NCBI GenBank assembly: GCA_018398575.1
Contig: JAGTXZ010000018.1
Span: 2,232,001 to 2,296,000, forward strand
Reading direction: 5' to 3'
DNA length: 64,000 nucleotides
From: Ampelomyces quisqualis
Lineage: Eukaryota > Ascomycota > Dothideomycetes > Pleosporales > Phaeosphaeriaceae
Part shown: positions 57,701 through 64,000 of the stretch, piece by piece
How positions within the stretch are numbered: the first letter of the stretch is position 1
Layout: each line of letters opens with the position of its first letter
The notes under the pieces: model-generated
What the model was told of the DNA's origin: nothing
Seen by the model: only the letters and a program-made list of their open reading frames with translations
The model's database searches: none
Position numbers and translations under genes: made by a program

Positions 57701-59404
57701 TCACTCCATCCGCCCAATAGTCGCCGCAACGTCAAACTTTGCATCCGTCTTGCTCCGCACTTCGTCAACATCCACGCCCGGCGCCAACTCCACGAGCGTC
57801 AAACCCCCTTTCTTCCTATCTACCTGGAAAACACACAGATCCGTGATGATTGTGCTCACACATCTTGCGCCCGTCAGCGGCAACGCACACTCGTCTACAA
57901 TCTTACTGCTCCCGTCCTTTGCCACGTGTTCCGTCGCGACGACAACTTTCGTTGCGTCTGGGTTCGACACGAGATCCATGGCGCCGCCCATGCCTTTAAA
58001 GACTTTGCCGGGGACCATGTAGTTTGCCAAGTCGCCGTTGGCAGCGACTTGGAGCGCGCCGAGAATGCTCACGTCGACATGCCCCCCGCAGATCATGCCA
58101 AAGGACTCGACCGAGTCGAAGGTCGATGCGCCTGGTAGTAAAGTAACAGTTTGTTTGCCTGCGTTGACAATATCTGGGTCGAGTTCGTCGGGGGTTGGGT
58201 GTGGGCCCATTCCCAAGATGCCATTTTCAGATTGTAGCCATACCTTGACATTGCCTGGCACATATGATGCTGCGTCAGTGGGTATACCGACGCCTAGGTT
58301 GACGTAGTAGCCGTTTTTGAGCTCTTTGGCGGCGCGTTTGGCAATCCGGACGCGGCGTTCGGCGGCTGCGTCTTTGGGCACTGGCGGGCCGGAGGAGTTT
58401 GGATCGCGGAGCTTTTTGATTTCGATGTTTTTTGGCGCGGTGGAGGGGACGATGCGGTCGACGAAGATGCCGGGGAGGTCGATGTCGTTGGGCTCAAGGG
58501 CGCCGATGGGGACGATTTCTTCGGCTTCGACGATGGTAAGGCGTGCAGCTTTGGCCATGATGGGGCCGAAGGCTTTGGTGGTGTATCTATCGTGTTGTTA
58601 GCTTGGAAAGTTGTTCTCCAAATTGCTGGCCGAGCAAATCTTGAAGACCTACCTGAACATGCAGTTCCCGGCCTCATCAGCCTTGTGCGCGCGAATAATC
58701 GCAACATCCCCCGTCAACGCCGTCTCCATGAGAAATTTCTTTCCCCCAAACTCCCTCACCTCCCTCTTCTGCCCGTATCCAATCGCATTGCCTTCGTTGT
58801 CAAACTTGGCCGGAATCTTGCCATCCTGTAACAGTGTATCAACAGCCGTAGGTGTATAAAAAGCTGGGATGCCCGCACCACCAGCTCTTATCCGCTCCGC
58901 GAGTGTACCCTGCGGACACAGCTCAATTTCGATGCCGCCGCTGAGATACTGCTTCTCCAGTGCCTTGTTGTTGCCCAAAAAGCTGATGACCAGCTTCTTC
59001 ACCTGCCCGCTCTTGGTGAGGAGCGCGAGTCCGCCGACGCCCTCAATACCAGCATTGTTCGACACCGCCGTGAGGCCGTGTAGTGACTGGGGCCTGCGCT
59101 TCGCCATCGCTTGAATGAGTGTCTCTGCGACGCCACAGAGGCCAAAGCCCGCGCTGAGGACTGTGGAGCCTGGTTCTATGTCCGCGACAGCTTCATCGGC
59201 GTCTCTGAAGCGCTTTGATTTTGAGCGGTCGATGACGGGCGCGCGCGTCGAGAGAGCACTTATGCCTCGCCGTTGCGGGTTTGTAAAGCGCCATAAGGGC
59301 GGTGGTGTGCGTGCTGCGCGTAGCTGTGCGGGGAGGTGTTGTCGCGCAATGATGCGCGAGGGCAGAGTGGCTACGAGCCTGTATGAAGAGGGGAGAGCAT
59401 TCAT
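57701..59404 (-). CDS. succinyl-CoA:3-ketoacid-CoA transferase, mitochondrial
   Basis: Two exons: 59404-58653 and 58586-57701; 545 residues. SCOT moves CoA from succinyl-CoA to acetoacetate (or acetate in some fungi), linking ketone/acetate use to the TCA cycle. The N-terminal ~50 residues (MNALPSSYRLVATLPSRIIA, Arg-rich, no acids) form a mitochondrial targeting sequence. The alpha half shows LSAGFGLCGVAETLI and NNAGIEGVGG; the beta half shows NLGVGIPTDAASYV and the catalytic Glu371 in QSENGILGMG. The upstream in-frame codon at 59506 is GTG, so 59404 is the first ATG. All family blocks are intact. Confidence 0.95.
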
Positions 59405-60325
59405 TGCAGAGCGGCCGTCGAGAGCTTCCAGTAGCGAGACAACGAGCTTCCAACAGCAAAATAGAGAGCTCGCTATAGCGAAGTGAGGTGTTCTCAATGG
59501 CAACACGACGAGCTTCCAACAGTATCGACTCGTTCAAGAATTCGACTTCAAATCAGAGTAAATGCGCGTGTGATCTCCTAACACCACCCAACCGCACTCA
59601 AACAATTGCCGAAGTCGGGTGTCGACGGCATGCAATCATGGCAGCGAGCCGGCGTCCCAGGCCGTCAATACTACCATCGTCATACAAACATGGCGTGCAT
59701 GGGTCCCGGGTGTTGGTGGGGAACGAGCCGCGGAGCCAAAAGAAAGACCGATGGCGGGCGCCCACGTAAGCAGGGATGCGGCACTTCAAAGTTGGCCGAC
59801 TGAGAAGCTTCACGTGATGGCCGCGGGTGTACGTAACAGGCGCCCACCAATGTCACGCCGACGAAGCATTTCCTCGAAACAAGCACAACCCCCTAAAAAA
59901 GTCACCCGTTTTACGCTCACACATCACAATCTTCGAAAATTTAATGCAGGAAATAGTGCTTGATAACTTTTTCGGCTGCCACCAGTCTGCTAGTCACACA
60001 CACAGACACACACACTCATCTAGCTATGTACACAAAGAAACGTGCCGGAACAAAATAGAAAACGCCGCGCTTTCATGCTATTCGCTCATGCATAAGATCA
60101 GAGTAAGACATGATGGGAGAAAGTTAAGAGACTCAAGGGAAAAAAGCTATTAGTAAGCGGCATGTACAGAGAAGTGAAATGATGGTGTTATACGGCGGAT
60201 GGTTTGGTGGTGCTATATGATGAATTTGACCAGTGCGTGTGAACAATGCGAGTGGCGCAGATGCGGCGTGTCGATTGCTTCCAAGGAGAATTGAACAAAG
60301 CAACAGGGTTCGGCATTTCTCTTTC
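59405..60325. other. intergenic, no gene seen
   Basis: Promoter of the CoA-transferase gene and 3' flank of the ferric reductase gene. A CA-rich microsatellite (cacacacagacacacacac) lies at about 59996-60014. Short frames have no motif. Confidence 0.5.
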
Positions 60326-62182
60326 TTAGTACGTGAATGCCTCCTCAATGAAATCAATGCATCCCTCTGTCAACCACGGCCGAACAGCTTTTCTTACGTC
60401 GTCTGCGAAGCCTCCGCTGCCGCACACAGTGACTGCCATTGCGCCCTGGCGATGTCGGACCTCTTCTTCAATGAGTGCGTCGGCTTTGGCGCGGCCAGCG
60501 AACATCTTGACTGTGTCGCTTGAACTTTCGACGCGGCCTTTGGGGCGGGAGATGAACAGCTTGATGCGAAGAACATTTTTACGCTGGGGCATGCGGAGGA
60601 TCTCGTCCATCCAGGGTCGCACCCATTCGAGGCAGTCAGAGTCTGGAACCGTCCAGATGAGAACGACCTTTTGTGTGGCGGTAGTGCGATTGGCGTAGCC
60701 GGCGACGAGGTGCTTGAGGTACATGACCTGGTGTGTGATGCCGACACCGCCGGCGAAGAGGACGACAGTGCCGTACGAATCGAGGCTGTGGTGGCCACCG
60801 TATGGACCTTCGATGAAACCCCATGCGGTGAATTGCTCGTTGGGCATTTTGCAGGCGCGCTCGTACATTTGGCGTGTCAGACCTGTTCGCGCACGGCAGA
60901 TGAGACTGATTTGACGCGACTTTTTGGGCGCCCCAGGAGCCATGAGCGCATCGCCCTCGAGAATGGGAAGGGTCATTTCCTTGGACTCGGGGGATGGAGT
61001 GGGCGACCACGCGACAGAGAAAGGGTGCGAAGACCACAGAGCCATGCGTGGCATCCACATGTGCACATGGCAACCTGGACGAGGAGTCCAGTCACGCACC
61101 ATGTCAATTGTCAGGCGCACTGCCTCGCCGGGCATGGCCTCTACCTTGATGGTGGAGCGCTTCTTAAGGCTAAAGCCGTAGTAAAGAATGGACAGTCCGC
61201 GGAAGAACCACTCGGCAGCCCAGAAGAAAATAACGAGATGCATCCACGGTACCTGAGGGAGGTCGTGCATCTCGAGATGCTTGTAAAGGCCGACTAATGC
61301 GACAACGACGCAGACGCGGTGGATGTTGAGAAATGTTTCGTAGAAAGCATGGCGGAAAGGCGACCACGCTTGAATGCCGATAAATGTGAAGGCGGCGGTG
61401 CCGACCATGCCCCAGCCGTAGGATCCTTCAGAGCGCAGGGCGTTTCCGACAGCGGACCATCCGGCAGCGTGAGCAGTGTTATACATCCATGCAACGGTGT
61501 GCGCAATGGCCTCCGCAATGGTGATGCGCGCGGCCCAGCGATGGAAGAGGTTGAAGTCATCGTACGAAACTTGGAGAAGGGTGATGAGCGGATTGTTGCG
61601 GAGCGCGAATAGGATGGTCGGGATGAGGTTGAGGGCGGCAAGAGTACCGGTGCGTCCACGGAGCGAAGCGATGGTTTGTTTGTGGTCCAGGACTTTGTAC
61701 GGAAGCGCGACACACCAGGCGAAGTTGAGTCCAACGTAGATGACGAGCATGATGGTGTGCCAGCGGCCGGGCAGTGTGCCGTTATCGATTGCGCTCGAGA
61801 TCTGGAAGGCGGTGTTGTGGCGCTTCTTCCACAGCGGCGCCGCAAGTACGTGGCGGTTGAGCCATGGCCACCAAGAAGTCCTGTTCGTGGCCCAGTAATT
61901 TTGGTTGGTGGGGTTGGCCATAACGGTCAGGTGACGTTGGTGGCGCCAGATCATGTTGGCTATGCGCAAGCCGAGTAATAATACTGAAATCGCGACAAGC
62001 ATGTACAGGAAGGTGTCCACCCAGAGAAAGTTGCCATGCTGGTCGACACCTGTTAAGCCATACGAGAACTTGAGGTCGTCAAACTCGCCGGCATCCCAGC
62101 CGCTCAGCAAGTGTCGGCGTTGGAGTCCATTGGATGCAGCGGAGGGTTGCTCTACCCGTCGGGAGCGGAGAGAAGAAAACAT
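60326..62182 (-). CDS. ferric reductase-family transmembrane flavocytochrome
   Basis: A single exon of 618 residues from the first in-frame ATG (MFSSLRSRRVEQ). Frame continues upstream to 62362 but only from a TTG. The N-terminal half has several membrane helices with paired haem-ligand His: one pair in FHRWAARITIAEAIAHTVAW and one spaced by 13 in IHRVCVVVALVGLYKH. Then come the FAD-binding HPFSVAW and the NAD(P)H-binding block VVLFAGGVGITHQVM. Fre-type enzymes reduce Fe3+ or Cu2+ at the cell surface. It could supply Fe2+ to Fet3/Ftr1 encoded 13-25 kb away, but NADPH-oxidase-like or metabolite-specific roles cannot be excluded. Confidence 0.88.
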   Translation of the reverse strand: MFSSLRSRRVEQPSAASNGLQRRHLLSGWDAGEFDDLKFSYGLTGVDQHGNFLWVDTFLYMLVAISVLLLGLRIANMIWRHQRHLTVMANPTNQNYWATNRTSWWPWLNRHVLAAPLWKKRHNTAFQISSAIDNGTLPGRWHTIMLVIYVGLNFAWCVALPYKVLDHKQTIASLRGRTGTLAALNLIPTILFALRNNPLITLLQVSYDDFNLFHRWAARITIAEAIAHTVAWMYNTAHAAGWSAVGNALRSEGSYGWGMVGTAAFTFIGIQAWSPFRHAFYETFLNIHRVCVVVALVGLYKHLEMHDLPQVPWMHLVIFFWAAEWFFRGLSILYYGFSLKKRSTIKVEAMPGEAVRLTIDMVRDWTPRPGCHVHMWMPRMALWSSHPFSVAWSPTPSPESKEMTLPILEGDALMAPGAPKKSRQISLICRARTGLTRQMYERACKMPNEQFTAWGFIEGPYGGHHSLDSYGTVVLFAGGVGITHQVMYLKHLVAGYANRTTATQKVVLIWTVPDSDCLEWVRPWMDEILRMPQRKNVLRIKLFISRPKGRVESSSDTVKMFAGRAKADALIEEEVRHRQGAMAVTVCGSGGFADDVRKAVRPWLTEGCIDFIEEAFTY

Positions 62183-64000
62183 GTCGATGTCTTCGAGGAT
62201 GGGTAGTCGGGTTGATGTCGAGGTCGTGTCCGTCCTCGCGAAAGAACGCGAACTAGTGCGGATTGATGGGTTGATGTATTGTGATCGCCTGTGAATGACA
62301 GCAATGAATGGCACTACCGGGTGCAGGGTAAAAAAAGGTGAAAGGTTGGAAGACCGGAACAAACGTGGCGCTGGCCGAGTAGATTGATCCCTCTAGTCGT
62401 CTAGGCGGGATGGCAGTCGTGGGAGATTTCTTGACAATGTGGGACAAATTTGTTGTTGTCGTTGTCACGATGGATACATGACAATGTCGTGCAGTGAACA
62501 AGGGCCGTGTGCGGTGGCAAAGAGGGCCGGAAAGATGGTGAACGGAAAGGAGTTAACCGTGCGCAGCAAGATCAGAGACAGGAGATGCAAAGACGGCGCG
62601 ATTGGCTGATAGCGACAGTGAGGGCGCGGTTGTGGACAATAGCAGCGGCGACGGTAGTGAAGGACGAGTGTCAATAGCGATCGTCACAGGGGCTAAAGAG
62701 TGAGTCGACAAACAGGTCTTTCCAATCGAAGGGAATGTATGTGCTCCGGACGGTGTTGTCGAAACGAGTGAACAACACGTGGACAGAAACGAAGGTGGCA
62801 AGGGATTGTCGAGCACACGGGTCACAGCGAAGCCGCCAGGTCGAGGGGGGCGCTGATAAAGAGTGGTGGAGAGGCCATGAGAGGACGTCGTGCGCGGGCC
62901 GCGGTGGGCCTGACACACTGCCGGGGTGCTATTGGCTGTGCGGGCCCCAGCCCATTTCAGTGCTCCCGTGCTGGAGCCACCCGACGAATCACCATGGCGT
63001 GCCTGGGCGCCATGAAACCGTCGCTCAACTCGCCGTCTTCCGAGAGGCCCTCTCTCCCAATCACGTTGGCCGCCAGACAGCGCCCTCACCCCCATCGCCG
63101 GCCGTCACTTGATTCTACCTACGGAGTACTCGAAGCCTGGTCAGTACTCTGTACTCCGTACGGAGTAGATATCTAGTGAGATGGAGTGCGAGAGGGACGA
63201 GTGGCCAAGTCAGCCTCACACTTGGCGCCCACGACACCGTTTTCCAGTGCAATCCGCCGCCTCCCGTCGCGCAGCCACTCCCTCCACGTGCGACGTCATG
63301 CGTGCAGCACCGGTCGTCGAGTCTGGACTCATCCCACGTTGACCTCCAAACCACTATATTGTGAAACATCGCCCACCCTCGAATCCCTTCGGCACAATGA
63401 CACCCTCTCGCAGAGCGGAGGTCGGTTCATCCATCACCGTGTCTTGCTCAGCATGCATGAGCCGTCGCTGAATCCTGTGTCGACCGCGCGATTCGCCGCA
63501 ACGGCAATGACTCTTCTAGATATGCATCTCGCCCCATCCGTTCATTGGCGTAACGCCTTGGCTTCCTCCGTCTACCGAAAGAAGTACTGTATATCTGCTG
63601 CCAAGTATTCAACCACCCCACCTATCTCGCAGCGTGCATCCTCCGTCTCCGACCACCGCGTGACGAATCGACTCCGCTTCGAGCAGCGCCGGACTCTGCT
63701 CTGCTTCGGGAAGCGAGAGAAATCCCTTGTGGGCAGGTGCCTTCCTACTAGGTGGATTTACACACGCCCATAGGATTCATACTTTTCTGCCAATTAATTA
63801 TCAATGTCACTAAACGGAGGTGCATTGGTAGTGACCGTGATACTGTACAGTAAGCATTTCATGAAAAGAAAGAATCTTGTTCTTTCCTGTCACAAGTCAT
63901 GGGCGCTGCACTTTCGTGATGGGTTGTAGTGAGACGACAAGCGAATTACAACTTGGGGGTATAACATGCCCATCAAAAATATACTGAGGAGGTGTGTGAT
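62183..64000. other. right edge, no supported gene
   Basis: The first part is the ferric reductase promoter. Open frames at 62553-63095 (-) and 63186-63773 (+) are long but low-quality, without motifs, and are not accepted. A cluster of TACGGAGTA/TACTCCGTA motifs lies at 63118-63168, including the palindrome actccgtacggagt. A gene starting beyond the window cannot be excluded. Confidence 0.45.
63118..63168. repeat. cluster of TACGGAGTA motifs
   Basis: Within 50 bases, tacggagta occurs in both orientations, and the 14-base perfect palindrome actccgtacggagt sits at 63153-63166. Single copies of the same short motif occur elsewhere in the window, always outside coding sequence. Confidence 0.7.

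Noticed and set aside
63186..63773. A 195-codon plus-strand frame near the right edge
   Set aside because: Arg/Ser/Thr-rich with no domain; looks like chance.

Overview
This window is nuclear DNA of a filamentous ascomycete. The genes carry short introns (about 45-100 bases) with GT...AG borders. They match families typical of Dothideomycetes, and gene-rich DNA of balanced composition is interrupted by one very AT-rich island that looks mutated by repeat-induced point mutation (RIP). A pleosporalean fungus is the best guess, as inference only: no rRNA or barcode is present to name a species. There are no operons, CRISPR arrays or convincing tRNA or rRNA genes.

Layout. 0.7-9.5 kb: a MATE transporter (-), a flavin-reductase-like protein (-) divergent from a homoserine-acetyltransferase-like alpha/beta hydrolase (+), and an Xaa-Pro aminopeptidase (-) with a long extra C-terminal half. 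11-18 kb: a coiled-coil/CCCH-finger protein (-), a 3 x 161 bp tandem repeat with hairpin-forming units, and a seven-exon gene (-) for a 1473-residue hydrophilic protein with repeated motifs. 19-31.9 kb: a basic protein with three RxxSVF repeats (+), LSm7 (-) divergent from a Zn2Cys6 regulator (+), a decayed gene remnant (-), and a PHD-finger protein (-) divergent from the orotidine-5'-phosphate decarboxylase gene (+). 33-37 kb: a basic nuclear-type protein (-), a LigB-type extradiol dioxygenase (+) and a small GPI-anchored protein (+).

37.4-47.2 kb is the most striking part. The iron permease FTR1 (-) and the ferroxidase FET3 (+) form a divergent high-affinity iron-uptake pair. The promoter they would share is split by a complete 5852-bp hAT transposon with 8-bp terminal inverted repeats and a perfect 8-bp target-site duplication. 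Each gene keeps at least one ATCAGATAA motif (the SreA/Fep1-type iron-repressor site) on its own side. The transposase is intact apart from one TAG where hAT proteins have a conserved Trp. Just upstream of it lies a large inverted repeat (arms about 240 bases).

47.8-62.2 kb: a C2H2 regulator with BrlA-like fingers (-) beside a 4.2-kb gene-poor stretch, an epoxide hydrolase (-), an MFS transporter of the allantoate/nicotinate permease type (-), mitochondrial succinyl-CoA:3-ketoacid CoA-transferase (-) and a ferric-reductase-family flavocytochrome (-). The reductase could feed Fe2+ to the Fet3-Ftr1 complex, so all three parts of reductive iron uptake may sit within 25 kb. The last 1.8 kb has no supported gene. 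All exon borders were worked out by hand from splice signals and reading-frame continuity; no search was run.
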